In this document: piece after piece, positions 1 to 8,515 of the stretch
Layout: each line of letters begins with the position of its first letter
Numbering within the stretch: the stretch's first letter is position 1
NCBI GenBank assembly: GCA_003552625.1
Contig: PUNM01000156.1
Coordinates: forward strand, 1-34,033
Reading direction: 5' to 3'
Length of the DNA: 34,033 nt
From: Ectothiorhodospiraceae bacterium
GTDB lineage: Bacteria > Pseudomonadota > Gammaproteobacteria > Nitrococcales > Halorhodospiraceae
Notes under the pieces: generated by a model
What the model saw: only the letters and a program-made list of their open reading frames with translations
Told to the model about the DNA's origin: nothing
Databases searched by the model: none
Program-made: the position numbers and the translations under genes

Positions 1-511
1 GGGGGATCGGCGTGGAGGTCATGTTCAGGGCGCCGCCGACGGTGTAGGGGCCGTGCTTGATGGCGCTCGAGCCCTTGCGCACCTCGACGCTGTCCATCCG
101 ACCCATGGGCGGGAAATAGTAGGCCGCCGGGGCTGCGTAGGGCGCGGGGGACGCCGTCAGCACCCCGTCCTCCATGACCGTGATTCGACCATTCCGCTCC
201 GGGTTCACGCCGCGCATGCTGATATGAGGAAACTGGCCGTAGCCCTCCTCCTCCGCGACATTGACCCCGGGGATCTGGCGCAGGATGCGGTGCGGATCGG
301 TGTACCCCTGCCGATCGATATCCTCCCGGCTGAGCACCTGCGCCGAGCCGGCGGTATCCTGCACCCGGTCCGGGCCACCGGTGATCATGATGCGATCGAG
401 CAGGCGGGTCTCCCCCTGCCCAGTCTCCGCGTGCGCGGCCCCCATTGACGCTCCCCCAGCCAGCACTGCGGCAGCCGCGGCGACCCCCAAGGGCTTGGTG
501 CTTCGATTCAT
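1..511 (-). CDS. TonB-dependent receptor, FecA-like, N-terminal part (cut by window edge)
   Basis: An open frame of about 170 codons runs off the left edge of the window. It begins with a signal peptide: basic start, Ala/Gly-rich core, cleavage expected after AAHA near residue 28. A plug domain follows from about residue 38, with DRIMITGGPDRVQDTAGS near its start, IPGVNV, the ISMRGVNPERNGRITVMEDG block, APYAAPAAYYFPP and VRKGSSAIKHGPYTVGGALN. These blocks match the plug of outer-membrane TonB-dependent receptors, closest in wording to ferric dicitrate (FecA-type) receptors, which import ferric chelates using TonB energy. The ATG at 511 has a strong upstream G-rich ribosome site; an in-frame ATG at 535 is possible but less well placed. 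The beta-barrel lies outside the window, so the ligand cannot be inferred. The promoter overlaps a Fur-like site, fitting iron control. Confidence 0.88.
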   Translation of the reverse strand, partial: MNRSTKPLGVAAAAAVLAGGASMGAAHAETGQGETRLLDRIMITGGPDRVQDTAGSAQVLSREDIDRQGYTDPHRILRQIPGVNVAEEEGYGQFPHISMRGVNPERNGRITVMEDGVLTASPAPYAAPAAYYFPPMGRMDSVEVRKGSSAIKHGPYTVGGALNMTSTPIP

Positions 512-554
512 TCGACCCCCCTTTTGTGAACGCATCGTAATCCGCACGAACACG

Positions 555-577
555 TATCGTAGTGAGAACGATTTGCG
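555..577. promoter_or_regulatory. Candidate Fur box
   Basis: The plus strand reads AGTGAGAACGATTTGCG, close to the AATGAGAAT-CATT style of Fur sites in gammaproteobacteria. It overlaps the -10 region of the receptor promoter. The match was judged by eye and only one half-site is strong. Confidence 0.45.
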
Positions 578-584
578 TTTCCAA
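556..584 (-). promoter_or_regulatory. Sigma70-type promoter of the TonB receptor gene
   Basis: On the minus strand, TTGGAA (579-584) and TACGAT (556-561) are separated by exactly 17 bases. Each hexamer matches the sigma70 consensus at four of six positions. The predicted start lies about 40 bases before the receptor ATG. The Fur-like sequence covers the spacer and the -10 element, the usual position for repression. Confidence 0.5.
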
Positions 585-695
585 CCCCAAAGAAGACCTT
601 CCCCGTCCACTTTTGATTGCTGTTGTCGATGTTTTCGCGCGGTCCTGATTGATCTCACGCAACCCAATGCGGCGGAGCGCAGCCACAGCTGCTTG

Positions 696-717
696 CTCAA
701 GGCCACGCGACCTTGAG
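696..717. other. Inverted repeat CTCAAGG-N8-CCTTGAG
   Basis: A perfect 7-bp inverted repeat (696-702 and 711-717) lies in the 292-base gap between the receptor gene and the beta-barrel gene. No T-run follows, so it is not a clear terminator. It could be an operator or a hairpin in the leader of the gene at 804. The rest of the gap is comparatively AT-rich and shows no convincing promoter for that gene. Confidence 0.3.
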
Positions 718-803
718 TCGGCTCTCGGGCTGCCGGCAGCGCTCAAGGAAAGCGGACCGGGACCGATACACCCGGTAGGACTCTCGGGAGCAACGGAGGC
801 CCC

Positions 804-1379
804 ATGGCACGCCCTCAACTTCGACGAGGCTGGCGAAACCGCTTGGCCGCACTCATTCTGGCTGTGCCCACGGCGGCCGCTACTGAATACGTATCACCAT
901 CCGACCGGAACCTATACATTGGGGTCGATGCAGGCGGATGGCGCTTCAGTCCAGCCAGCACACACACGTACGCGGGTGATGCAATTGAGGGCTCGTTAGG
1001 CGTACAACTCCGGAATTACCCGATGGTTCGAATTGAATATCGGGATCTGCTACGAGGAAGCCAAGGCACGGATGGGGCCGCGGAAACGGAACTCAAGACG
1101 ATGAGAAGCCTGCTTGCAGGGGTTTCAGTGATCCACTGGACGAGCTTTCACTTCGATCTGGCTGGCGGAATCAACCAATACGAGTTTGCCCACGGTCCCG
1201 ATCAAGGGCGCGAGTCCGGAATCACTTACGGATTCGAAGCGGGATATCGCTTCCGTAGCGGGCCACCGCCTCTGAATAGACTGCTTGTCACGCTTTCCCA
1301 CTTACGCCACGGTGAGACCGGTACCGACGACTTGAACGTTACCACTATCGGCGTGCGGATGCTTTTCTGGCGATTCTAA
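804..1379 (+). CDS. Small outer-membrane beta-barrel protein, function unknown
   Basis: This gene encodes 191 residues. The start is basic (RPQLRRGWRNR), followed by a hydrophobic stretch ending PTAAATEY, which reads as a signal peptide of about 26 residues. The rest alternates polar and hydrophobic residues in short segments (LYIGVDAGGWRF, SLGVQLRNY, MVRIEYRDL, FHFDLAGGINQYEF, TYGFEAGYRF, VTIGVRMLFWRF pattern), as in an eight-stranded barrel. The last residue is Phe, the usual signal for assembly by the BAM complex. A GGAG site sits just before the ATG. It lies convergent to flgL with a 10-base gap and no visible terminator. Sampled lines have about 57-62% G+C, lower than many neighbours. 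The fold class is fairly clear; the function is not. Confidence 0.72.
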   Translation: MARPQLRRGWRNRLAALILAVPTAAATEYVSPSDRNLYIGVDAGGWRFSPASTHTYAGDAIEGSLGVQLRNYPMVRIEYRDLLRGSQGTDGAAETELKTMRSLLAGVSVIHWTSFHFDLAGGINQYEFAHGPDQGRESGITYGFEAGYRFRSGPPPLNRLLVTLSHLRHGETGTDDLNVTTIGVRMLFWRF

Positions 1380-1389
1380 CTGTCAGATC

Positions 1390-2646
1390 TCAGATGTAGT
1401 TAAACAACGACAGATCCTGCACGCGGCTGAAGGTGGACTGGGCTGCCTGCAGGCCAGCGAGCTCCTGGTTAAACCGGCCCGTTGCCTCGGCGTAGTCGAG
1501 ATCCTCTTCCGAAGACTTGGCCTCACGCAGATCCACTAGAGCGGCCTCATTACTCGCCTGCTCGGCGTCCAGACTCGACATCCGCGCGCCGAGGTCGGCA
1601 CGAATCCGGTAGGTGTTCTCGAGCGCCTGGTCGAGGTCCCCCAGGGCGCGATCGACGGTATTGCGAAACTCTGTCCCCTCCCCCTGCTTCAACGCCCCCA
1701 CCAAGTCGTTCACGGTCTCGAAGACCGACTGCGGCCGACTCTGGGAGACGATAAATTGGTCCCCTTCAGCCGGCTCGCCCTGGATCTCGACCCGCACGCC
1801 GTCCGTCACCTCGATGGCGGCCCCGGGCTCGTAGCGGGCTGTCTCCTCAATACTCGGTGTCCGACCCCCCGTCGGTGGCTGCACCCACTCCCAGTCCTCG
1901 GGATCTTCTGAGCCGCCGGTTCTCTGGACCCCGTAGCGCAACTGACCGTCGGCATCTTCTACAAACTGGATGCGGAACTCGCCATCCTGCGGATCGATGC
2001 TTCGCACGTCCCGATCCACGACCGTGACCAGACCGCGCCCGGTATTGTCCGGGGCCGGACGGGCATCGAATTGCCCGTTGCCGTTCGGGATCTTCATAAA
2101 GGCTTCAAAGCCCGAGTTATCCACCGCCATGGTGCGTGCGGGACCGATGCGCACTGAGCGGCTGGCCTGATCCCCGACGTACTCGACGGCCCCGTTCTCC
2201 CGGAGGTTGAAGGGCTGAGTACGGGTCTTCGAGCCGGCGAACAGATACTCGCCGTTGCCGTCCTGGCTGTTGGCGAGCTGGACCAGCTGCTCGAAGCGCT
2301 GTTCGACTTCGGAGGCGATATAACTACGGGTATGCTCATCCTGGCTGTCATTGGCCGCCTGAATCGTCAGCTCGCGGATCCGCTGCAGATGGTTTCCGGC
2401 CTGGTCGAGCGCCGCTTCCGACATCGTCAGGCGGTTCTCCGCCAACTCGCCATTACGATTGAACCGCTCGATGGACTCGATGGTCCGCTCAAGATCAAGC
2501 ACCCGTGCGGCGGAAGCCGGATCATCCGACGGGCGTTGAAGACGACGGCCGCTCGAGAGCTGGTTTTGGCTCTCATTGATCTGCGTCTGCTGACCGGTCA
2601 TGTTCTGCACGCCGGTATCCTGCATGTGGCTCGTGGATACACGCAC
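1390..2646 (-). CDS. flgL: Flagellar hook-filament junction protein FlgL
   Basis: The 418-residue product is FlgL (HAP3), which joins the hook-associated protein FlgK to the flagellin filament outside the cell. The N-terminus reads MRVSTSHMQ and contains QLSSGRRLQRPSDDP, the typical D0/D1 block shared with flagellins. The C-terminus (AQSTFSRVQDLSLFNYI) is the matching D0 helix. The middle, about residues 140-310, is an acidic variable domain, making the protein longer than the roughly 320 residues of the E. coli form. The start codon is GTG with GGAGGTGG a few bases upstream. It is the last gene of the flg operon, 14 bases after flgK. No terminator is seen before the convergent gene that ends at 1379. 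Confidence 0.95.
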   Translation of the reverse strand: MRVSTSHMQDTGVQNMTGQQTQINESQNQLSSGRRLQRPSDDPASAARVLDLERTIESIERFNRNGELAENRLTMSEAALDQAGNHLQRIRELTIQAANDSQDEHTRSYIASEVEQRFEQLVQLANSQDGNGEYLFAGSKTRTQPFNLRENGAVEYVGDQASRSVRIGPARTMAVDNSGFEAFMKIPNGNGQFDARPAPDNTGRGLVTVVDRDVRSIDPQDGEFRIQFVEDADGQLRYGVQRTGGSEDPEDWEWVQPPTGGRTPSIEETARYEPGAAIEVTDGVRVEIQGEPAEGDQFIVSQSRPQSVFETVNDLVGALKQGEGTEFRNTVDRALGDLDQALENTYRIRADLGARMSSLDAEQASNEAALVDLREAKSSEEDLDYAEATGRFNQELAGLQAAQSTFSRVQDLSLFNYI

Positions 2647-2660
2647 GGCTCACCACCTCC

Positions 2661-4778
2661 CTAACGGCGAACGGCCCCGAGCATCTCCTGGAAGACCTCG
2701 TCGGACGTGGTAATAATCTGTGCGGCGGCCTGATAGGCCTGTTGCTGCTCCATCATGCGAGCCGCCTCTTCATCGAGGTTGACGCCGGAGAGTTCTTCCC
2801 ACTGCTCCTCAGCCTGGCGCAGAAGGGCTTCCTGCGCATCCCGGTTGGTCTGAACGCGCTGACTGAAGCCTCCGATCTCCCCGACCATCGAGCTATACGC
2901 TTCCTGGAAAGAGCTGTTTCCGCCGTCCATGACGGGTTCTTCCATCAACTCCGCCATCCGCAGCGCGTTGGAGTTATCCCCGACACCCTCGAAATTACCG
3001 GTAATCTGGAAGCGGTCTCCAGAATCCGGCTGCCCACTGATGCGCACCTCGAGATCCAGGGCGCCGTCTTGCCGCAGCCCATCGAGCAGGCGCGGATGCT
3101 CGGATTCGTCAACTTCGGTCCCAATCCAGTCGGCAAGCGGCTCCTCAAGGTTAAAAGTTTGCCCCTCCTCCAAGTCCTCGGCATTGTAGGGTAACCAAGC
3201 ACCCGAGATCCGCTCCCCACCGATGTAGAGCTGGAACTCACCCTCGCCGGAGCCGTCCGGGTTGTATTCGAGCTCAATGCCTCGCTCAAGCGCCCCCCCC
3301 TCCCGCAGGGCAGCCATAACCCCACGCGGGTCACCGACCTCGGGCTGACCGATCCGGCCACGACCCGTGTTCTCGCTCTGCCCCTCCGCGGTCAGCCCCT
3401 CGCCGCTGACCGCCGGTGCCGCGGCGGCGATCTGAGTGGTACGCGAGAGCCGCGTATCGATCCCTTGCGCCCCTTCGCGGGTTGGTTCGATGCGGAACCG
3501 ATCGCCATCGGCGGGCGGATCGCCGGCCAAACGCGCCTTGGCACTCGATGGGAGATCAATGACCAGTCCGTTGACGCGGTAACGGCCGTCGTCATCGGCC
3601 TCCACATCCTCGCCCAAGACGTACTGCGCTCCGCTGTCGCTGCTCAACTGCCAGCGGTCCCCCCCTGCGTCGTAGCGCAGCTGGTAGTTTTCACGCTGCA
3701 ATTCGCCGATCCGCTCCCGATCGATCGCCACCTCCGGCGACACATCCATGGTGTTACCGGCGTGAGCGATGGTGCGCGCCTCGGCGTAGCTGAAGAAATC
3801 GTCCCCCTGCTCCGGGGCGCCACTGTCAAACTGAATGCCGCGTCGGTGCTGTTCGTTGAGACTCACGGCCAACGAGGTGGCCACACGGCCGATCTCGTCG
3901 CGCGTGTCATCCAGCACCTCGCTGCGAAACTCGAGCAGCCCCCCGATCGATCCCCCGCCCTGGAGAGCACGCCCCACGGGGATGAGGTCCTCGCCCCGGC
4001 GGACCGCCAGCTCGGGCCGCTCAGGGTCGTAAGGATCGGGGACAACCTCCAGTTCCGTCACCCGGTTCCCTGTTACCAGCGGTTGCCCGGACCCGATGCC
4101 GACATTGACCGCCCCATTGTCCTGTTCATTGACCCTTACCGCGACGCGCTCCGAGAGTTCACGGATCTTCTCATCCCGCTGATCCAGGAGGTCGTTCGGC
4201 GGACGCTGGGCATCGGTCCAACGGCGTTGAATCTCGCCGTTGAGTTCGGCAATCGACTGGGCGAGGCCATTGACCTCTTCCGCCTGCATGGTCAGGCGGT
4301 TGTTCACATCCTCCTGAAGCGTCAGCAAACGATCGTCCACGGTCTGGAAGCGATCCACCAGTGCCTCGCCCTGAGTCAGCATTTGCTGGCGTGTCACCGT
4401 ATTGGCCGGATCGTTTGCAACCTCTTCGACCGCATCAAAGAAGCTGCGCAAGGCTGGACTCAGGCCCGCATCGGTATCCGCAACCAAGTTGTCGATGCGC
4501 CCGGTCATTTCCTGGAGGACGTCCAGGCGCTCGTATTCAGCGTGGTTGCTACGCAGCGCCTCGGTGCGATGCTCCTCATTGAGGCGTTGGATGGTCTGGA
4601 CTTGCGTGCCGGTGCCGACGGCACCGCGGCTCGTGTAATGCGGCAGATTGGTATCCTGCTCCACCCGCTGGCGGCTGAAGCCGTCGGTATTGACGTTGGA
4701 GATGTTGTGCGAGGTGGTCGCCAACCCGCGCTGCGCTGCGCGCAAGCCGGAGATCCCCGTCTGCAGTATGTCTGCCAT
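2661..4778 (-). CDS. flgK: Flagellar hook-associated protein FlgK
   Basis: The 705-residue product is FlgK (HAP1), the first junction protein between hook and filament, exported by the flagellar type III system. The N-terminus (ILQTGISGLRAAQRGLATTSHNISNVNTDGFSRQRV, given here as a region, residues about 4-39) is the classic rod/hook-family motif. The C-terminus has the partner helix with NLDEEAARMMEQQQAYQAAAQ and ends in IITTSDEVFQEMLGAVRR. The protein is considerably longer than the 547 residues of E. coli FlgK. The extra length is in the middle, about residues 270-620, which is rich in Asp, Glu and Gly. A GAGG site precedes the ATG. It sits between flgJ and flgL in the usual order. Confidence 0.95.
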   Translation of the reverse strand: MADILQTGISGLRAAQRGLATTSHNISNVNTDGFSRQRVEQDTNLPHYTSRGAVGTGTQVQTIQRLNEEHRTEALRSNHAEYERLDVLQEMTGRIDNLVADTDAGLSPALRSFFDAVEEVANDPANTVTRQQMLTQGEALVDRFQTVDDRLLTLQEDVNNRLTMQAEEVNGLAQSIAELNGEIQRRWTDAQRPPNDLLDQRDEKIRELSERVAVRVNEQDNGAVNVGIGSGQPLVTGNRVTELEVVPDPYDPERPELAVRRGEDLIPVGRALQGGGSIGGLLEFRSEVLDDTRDEIGRVATSLAVSLNEQHRRGIQFDSGAPEQGDDFFSYAEARTIAHAGNTMDVSPEVAIDRERIGELQRENYQLRYDAGGDRWQLSSDSGAQYVLGEDVEADDDGRYRVNGLVIDLPSSAKARLAGDPPADGDRFRIEPTREGAQGIDTRLSRTTQIAAAAPAVSGEGLTAEGQSENTGRGRIGQPEVGDPRGVMAALREGGALERGIELEYNPDGSGEGEFQLYIGGERISGAWLPYNAEDLEEGQTFNLEEPLADWIGTEVDESEHPRLLDGLRQDGALDLEVRISGQPDSGDRFQITGNFEGVGDNSNALRMAELMEEPVMDGGNSSFQEAYSSMVGEIGGFSQRVQTNRDAQEALLRQAEEQWEELSGVNLDEEAARMMEQQQAYQAAAQIITTSDEVFQEMLGAVRR

Positions 4779-4820
4779 GGGCTATGCCTCGATCCGACCT
4801 CTTGGCCCAGATGTCCTCTA

Positions 4821-5798
4821 TCAGCCTCTCGGCACCGACTCGGAAATCTTGAGTCGCTCGTTGCCAATCCGCAGCGCCGGTTCGCCGTCCAGGTCCATGA
4901 TCCGCTGCAGCTTGCGTGCGTAGTCGGGGTCGGTCGCGTACCCGGCTTCCTGCAGCGCCTCCACATAGCGCTCCGGATCATCCCCCACTTCCAGGGCCTC
5001 GCGGTAGCGGGGGTTCGCCTCCAGGAAGCGGGCGTAGTCCTCGAAGCTCTCCTCCACCGAGTCGTAGGCCCGGAAGTCGGCCATCTCCCGCTGCGGGAGT
5101 CCGTCCCGGTACTCCAGGGTCGGAACCCGGACCGAGTCACCCTGCCAGTCCGCTGTGTGCGCCTTGATGTTGAACAGGTTGTTGGCGCTGCGCCCATCCC
5201 CGTCCTGGACCATGTGCTGCCCCCAGCCGGTCTCCAGCGCAGCTTGCGCCACCAGGGCTACGGCGGGCACGCCCAGCCGCTCCGCCGTGCGCTTGGCGGC
5301 CGGCGTAACCGACTCGACAAATTCCCGCGGACTCGACCAACCCGCCCCCTTGTCCCCGAGGCCACCGCGGGCCTTTTCCTCGGCGGCCGCGCCCTCGGCG
5401 CGCTCCGCGTCGGTCGGCGCCACCGGCACCGCGGAGTGACGGTAGTCGTCGAGGGACTGCTCGGCGCCACCCACCACGCGATCGGTCTCGAAGCCGGCAT
5501 TCTCACGGAGCTGCTCCTCGATCATCGGCGCCAGGCCGAGGCCCTCGTTGTCCCGGGCCATCTGCACCGCCATCTGGCGGTCGAAGAGGTCCCGGTAGGT
5601 CTCCTCGCCGGTGCCGCCAAAGATCTCATCCCCGGGCGTCGTCTGCCGCATCTGCCCGAGCATCATCTCGATGAAGACCGCTTCGAACTGCTTCGCCACC
5701 TCGGCGAGGTCTTCCTCGCTGGGGTTGCGGGCCATGGAGCGCAGCTGCTGCAGGCCTTGCGGCTCAAGGGCGTTACCCAGGCTACCGGCGTCGCGCAT
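4821..5798 (-). CDS. flgJ: Peptidoglycan hydrolase and rod cap FlgJ
   Basis: FlgJ (325 residues) caps the growing rod and opens the peptidoglycan layer in the periplasm. The rod-binding domain covers about residues 28-100 (AKQFEAVFIEMMLGQMR; RDLFDRQMAVQMA). A charged, Ala-rich linker follows to about 152. The C-terminal glucosaminidase domain runs from about 155 to 315, with the motif AQAALETGWGQ in which Glu189 is the expected catalytic acid, then NNLFNIKA and the FRAYDSVEESFEDYARFL block. This is the two-domain form found in beta- and gammaproteobacteria; many other bacteria have only the rod domain. It starts 10 bases after flgI, with GGGGGAG before the ATG. Confidence 0.95.
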   Translation of the reverse strand: MRDAGSLGNALEPQGLQQLRSMARNPSEEDLAEVAKQFEAVFIEMMLGQMRQTTPGDEIFGGTGEETYRDLFDRQMAVQMARDNEGLGLAPMIEEQLRENAGFETDRVVGGAEQSLDDYRHSAVPVAPTDAERAEGAAAEEKARGGLGDKGAGWSSPREFVESVTPAAKRTAERLGVPAVALVAQAALETGWGQHMVQDGDGRSANNLFNIKAHTADWQGDSVRVPTLEYRDGLPQREMADFRAYDSVEESFEDYARFLEANPRYREALEVGDDPERYVEALQEAGYATDPDYARKLQRIMDLDGEPALRIGNERLKISESVPRG

Positions 5799-5808
5799 GC
5801 ACTCCCCC

Positions 5809-6921
5809 TTACAGGACGGTCAGCTCGGCGCGCAGTGCACCGGCGCGCTTGAGGGCTTCGAGGATGGCGATCAGGTCCCCTGGAGCGGCGCCGACGGCAT
5901 TGATCGCATCCACGATCTCGTTGAGATCTGCGCCGGGCTCGAAGACGAAAGCGGGGTTCTCCCCCTCGAGCTCGTCGAGATCCTCGTCGGGGACGATTAG
6001 CGGCTCGTCGATTCCGAAGGGATCTTCCGCCACCTGCTGCGGTGCGCCGCCGATCGCGACGGTCATGTTGCCGTGACTGACTGCTGCCGGTCGCACACGC
6101 ACATTGGCGCCCATGACAATGGTCCCGGTGCGGGAGTTGACGATGACCTCCGCGGCCCCTTCGCCCGGCTCGACGCGCAGTTCCTCCAGGAAGGAGATGA
6201 AGCTCACCCGCTGATTGGAGTCCTGCGGCGCGCGCACCTCCACCGCTCCGGCATCGCGGGCGCGCGCCGTGTCCGGGCCGAGGTTGTGGTTGATGACCTC
6301 GGCGGTACGGCGGGCCGTCGTGAAATCCGGCTCGTGCAGATTGAGGACAATCTCATCCTGCTCGGAGAAGCCGCCATCGACACTCCGCTCCACCGTCGCC
6401 CCGTTCGGCACGGAGCCGCCGAGCTGGTTGTCCACGGGGATCTCCGTGTCCTCGGCGCCAAAGCCACCGACGATGACGCCCCCCTGGGCCAGCGCGTAGA
6501 TCTCACCATCCGAGCCCTGCAGCGGTGTCATCAAGAGCTCGCCGCCCTGCAGGCTGTCAGCGTCGCCCAACGAGGAGACCTTGACGTCGATGGTCTGACC
6601 CGAACGGGTAAAAGCGGGAAGCTCCGCGGTGACGATAACGGCGGCCGTGTTGTCGGCATCCGGATCCACATCGTGGGGGATGTTGACCCCCTGCGCCGCG
6701 AGCATGGAACGGACACTCTGCTCGGTGAACGGCGTGTCGTCACCGGTACCGTCAAGGCCGACCACCAGCCCGTAGCCGACCAGCTGGTTGCTGCGCACGC
6801 CGGAAACCGAGGCAATGTCTTTGATGCGCTCGGCGGCGCCCACCGCGGCCGACAGGCAGCCAACCACAAGCGCCGCGGCGACTGTCGCTGCACGGATCCC
6901 GAACCGCTGCTTGCTCGTCAT
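5809..6921 (-). CDS. flgI: Flagellar P-ring protein FlgI
   Basis: FlgI forms the P ring around the rod in the peptidoglycan layer. The chosen start gives 370 residues, the usual family length. A signal peptide covers residues 1-30 (MTSKQR, hydrophobic core, cleavage after AVGAA). The mature protein opens ERIKDIASVSGVRSNQLVGYGLVVGLDGTGDDTPFTEQS (given as a region), the family signature. The C-terminus ends in LIAILEALKRAGALRAELTVL. An in-frame ATG at 6942 would add seven residues; the ATG at 6921 has a GGGGAG site at a suitable distance and gives a standard signal peptide. Export is by Sec, not the flagellar type III route. flgH lies directly upstream. Confidence 0.94.
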   Translation of the reverse strand: MTSKQRFGIRAATVAAALVVGCLSAAVGAAERIKDIASVSGVRSNQLVGYGLVVGLDGTGDDTPFTEQSVRSMLAAQGVNIPHDVDPDADNTAAVIVTAELPAFTRSGQTIDVKVSSLGDADSLQGGELLMTPLQGSDGEIYALAQGGVIVGGFGAEDTEIPVDNQLGGSVPNGATVERSVDGGFSEQDEIVLNLHEPDFTTARRTAEVINHNLGPDTARARDAGAVEVRAPQDSNQRVSFISFLEELRVEPGEGAAEVIVNSRTGTIVMGANVRVRPAAVSHGNMTVAIGGAPQQVAEDPFGIDEPLIVPDEDLDELEGENPAFVFEPGADLNEIVDAINAVGAAPGDLIAILEALKRAGALRAELTVL

Positions 6922-6966
6922 GGCGTCTCGCTCCCCATTCACTGCCCTGCGCCCCTGGCTGCAGGC

Positions 6967-7650
6967 TCAATGGCGGCGCATCAGAAAATCAGTCAGCCAG
7001 CCCGGTTGCGCGGACTCGCTGAGGGTCTCACTGCCGGTATACCCAACCTGGAGGTTGGCGATCCGATCGGACGAGACCTCATTGTTGGCGCCCACATCAT
7101 CCGCCCGGACGACACCGGAAATCCGCAGGCGCTCCTGCCCCTGACTGACCGTGACAGCCTTCTCGCCCTGGATGATCAGGTGGCCATTCGGCGTGGTATC
7201 GACAACGACCGCCGTAATGGTCGCATTCAAGTTGGTATCCTGATCCGCTGAACCGCCGCCCTCGAAGGCCACCTCGCCGTCCTGCTCGAAGGCAAAGGGC
7301 TGCTCGCCGGCTTCCATCTCCTGCCCCCCCAGCTGCGGAGCCGGGATATCGCCTTCTTGCTCGCGTGCCATCTCCGAGTTCACGGAACGCTCGCCGGACA
7401 TCTCCTCCTCGACAAGCACCGTAACCAAATCTCCGGCGCGGCGGGCGCTACGGTCCGTGAAAAGATCGAGGCCGCGGTCCTGCTCGTAGACCGCGCCGTG
7501 GCGATCCTCGCTGACATCTGGGATATCCACACGCGGCGCGGTGATCGGCGTCGGCCGCCCTGGATCCTCCTCAAGAGGGGCACAGGCCGGCAGAGCGCCC
7601 GCCAGGAGCGCAGCCAAAAGGACCGGAAGCGGCCGGAGACCGTAGCGCAT
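6967..7650 (-). CDS. flgH: Flagellar L-ring lipoprotein FlgH
   Basis: FlgH (227 residues) forms the L ring in the outer membrane. The signal peptide ends in the lipobox LPAC, so Cys23 should be lipidated. The body contains GLDLFTDRSARRAGDLVTVLVEE, the family block (residues about 60-82), then NATITAVVVDTTPNGHLIIQGEKAVTVSQGQERLRISGVVRADDV (about 143-187) and VGYTGSETLSESAQPGWLTDFL at the end. The sequence AQPGWL near the C-terminus is typical. The position between flgG and flgI is the standard order, and a GGAGC site precedes the ATG. The loop at about residues 92-140 is acidic, as in neighbouring proteins. Confidence 0.95.
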   Translation of the reverse strand: MRYGLRPLPVLLAALLAGALPACAPLEEDPGRPTPITAPRVDIPDVSEDRHGAVYEQDRGLDLFTDRSARRAGDLVTVLVEEEMSGERSVNSEMAREQEGDIPAPQLGGQEMEAGEQPFAFEQDGEVAFEGGGSADQDTNLNATITAVVVDTTPNGHLIIQGEKAVTVSQGQERLRISGVVRADDVGANNEVSSDRIANLQVGYTGSETLSESAQPGWLTDFLMRRH

Positions 7651-7674
7651 GATCCGTGGTGCTCCTTACCGGCC

Positions 7675-8460
7675 TCAGACGTTCTGGTTGAGAAACTGAA
7701 GCATCTCGTCGGTGGTCGAGATCGCCCGCGTGTTCGTCTCGAAGCCGCGCTGATTCTCGATCATGTTGACCAGTTCCTCGGCGATGTTGACGTTGGACGT
7801 CTCCAGCGCGCCCTGCATCACACTGCCGAAGTGACCCTCGCCGGGGGCGCCGACTTCCGGTGCGCCACTGGCGGCCGTCTCCACGAACATGTTCTCGCCC
7901 ACCGGCTCCAGGCCGGACGGGTTGATGAAGTCGGCCAGTTCGATCTGCCCAATCTCGTCCGGCTCGGCGTCACCGGGCATCTTGGCCGACACAGTCCCGT
8001 CCTGGCCGATGGTGATCGATTCCGCGTCCTCCGGGACCTCGATCATCGGCTCGAGCAGATGCCCGCCGGAGGTCACCAACTGACCCTGTTCATTGAGCTG
8101 AAAGGCACCATCCCGGGTGTAACCGACGCCACCATCGGGGCGCAGGACCTGAAAGAACCCCTTCCCTTCAATGGCCACATCCAGGTTGCGCTCGGTCTGC
8201 TGCACGTTGCCCTGGGAGTGGATCTTCTCCGTGCCCACAACGCGGGAGCCAGTCCCGAGCATCAGCCCCGAGGGCAGCAGGTTGTCCTGGTTCGCCTGGG
8301 CGCCGGGCTGGCGGACCGTTTGGTAGAAAAGGTCCTCGAAATTGGCCCGATCCTTCTTGAAGCCGTTGGTATTGACGTTGGCCAGGTTGTTCGATGTGAC
8401 CTGCATGCTCTTCTGCTGAGCATCGAGGCCGGTCTTGGCGACCCAGAGCGCGGGATCCAT
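7675..8460 (-). CDS. flgG: Flagellar distal rod protein FlgG
   Basis: FlgG (261 residues, close to the 260 of E. coli) builds the distal rod that passes through the P and L rings. The N-terminus has ALWVAKTGLDAQQKSMQVTSNNLANVNTNGFKKDRANFEDLFYQ (region, residues 4-47), and the C-terminus has TSNVNIAEELVNMIENQRGFETNTRAISTTDEMLQFLNQNV (region, about 221-261). Both are the paired helices of the rod/hook family. The middle contains the expected GTGSRVVGTEKIHSQGN stretch. An AGAGGT site lies 7 bases before the ATG. It follows flgF after a 55-base gap and precedes flgH by 24 bases. Confidence 0.96.
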   Translation of the reverse strand: MDPALWVAKTGLDAQQKSMQVTSNNLANVNTNGFKKDRANFEDLFYQTVRQPGAQANQDNLLPSGLMLGTGSRVVGTEKIHSQGNVQQTERNLDVAIEGKGFFQVLRPDGGVGYTRDGAFQLNEQGQLVTSGGHLLEPMIEVPEDAESITIGQDGTVSAKMPGDAEPDEIGQIELADFINPSGLEPVGENMFVETAASGAPEVGAPGEGHFGSVMQGALETSNVNIAEELVNMIENQRGFETNTRAISTTDEMLQFLNQNV

Positions 8461-8515
8461 GGCGTTACCTCTTGTTGTTCATTTCAACGGCGGTTAAGCG
8501 CGACAGCGATCCGGC

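Noticed and set aside
53-448. Open frame of 131 codons on the plus strand
   Set aside because: It is antisense to the TonB receptor plug domain, which has clear family motifs.
649-999. Open frame of 116 codons on the plus strand
   Set aside because: It overlaps the beta-barrel gene in another frame and has no ribosome site or family motif.
1380-1389. Terminator between the barrel gene and flgL
   Set aside because: The gap is only 10 bases and no hairpin with a T-run can be seen on either strand.
3465-5852. Long open frame of 795 codons on the plus strand
   Set aside because: It lies antisense to flgK and flgJ, which are certain. Long antisense frames are common in high-G+C DNA, and the translation has no family motif.
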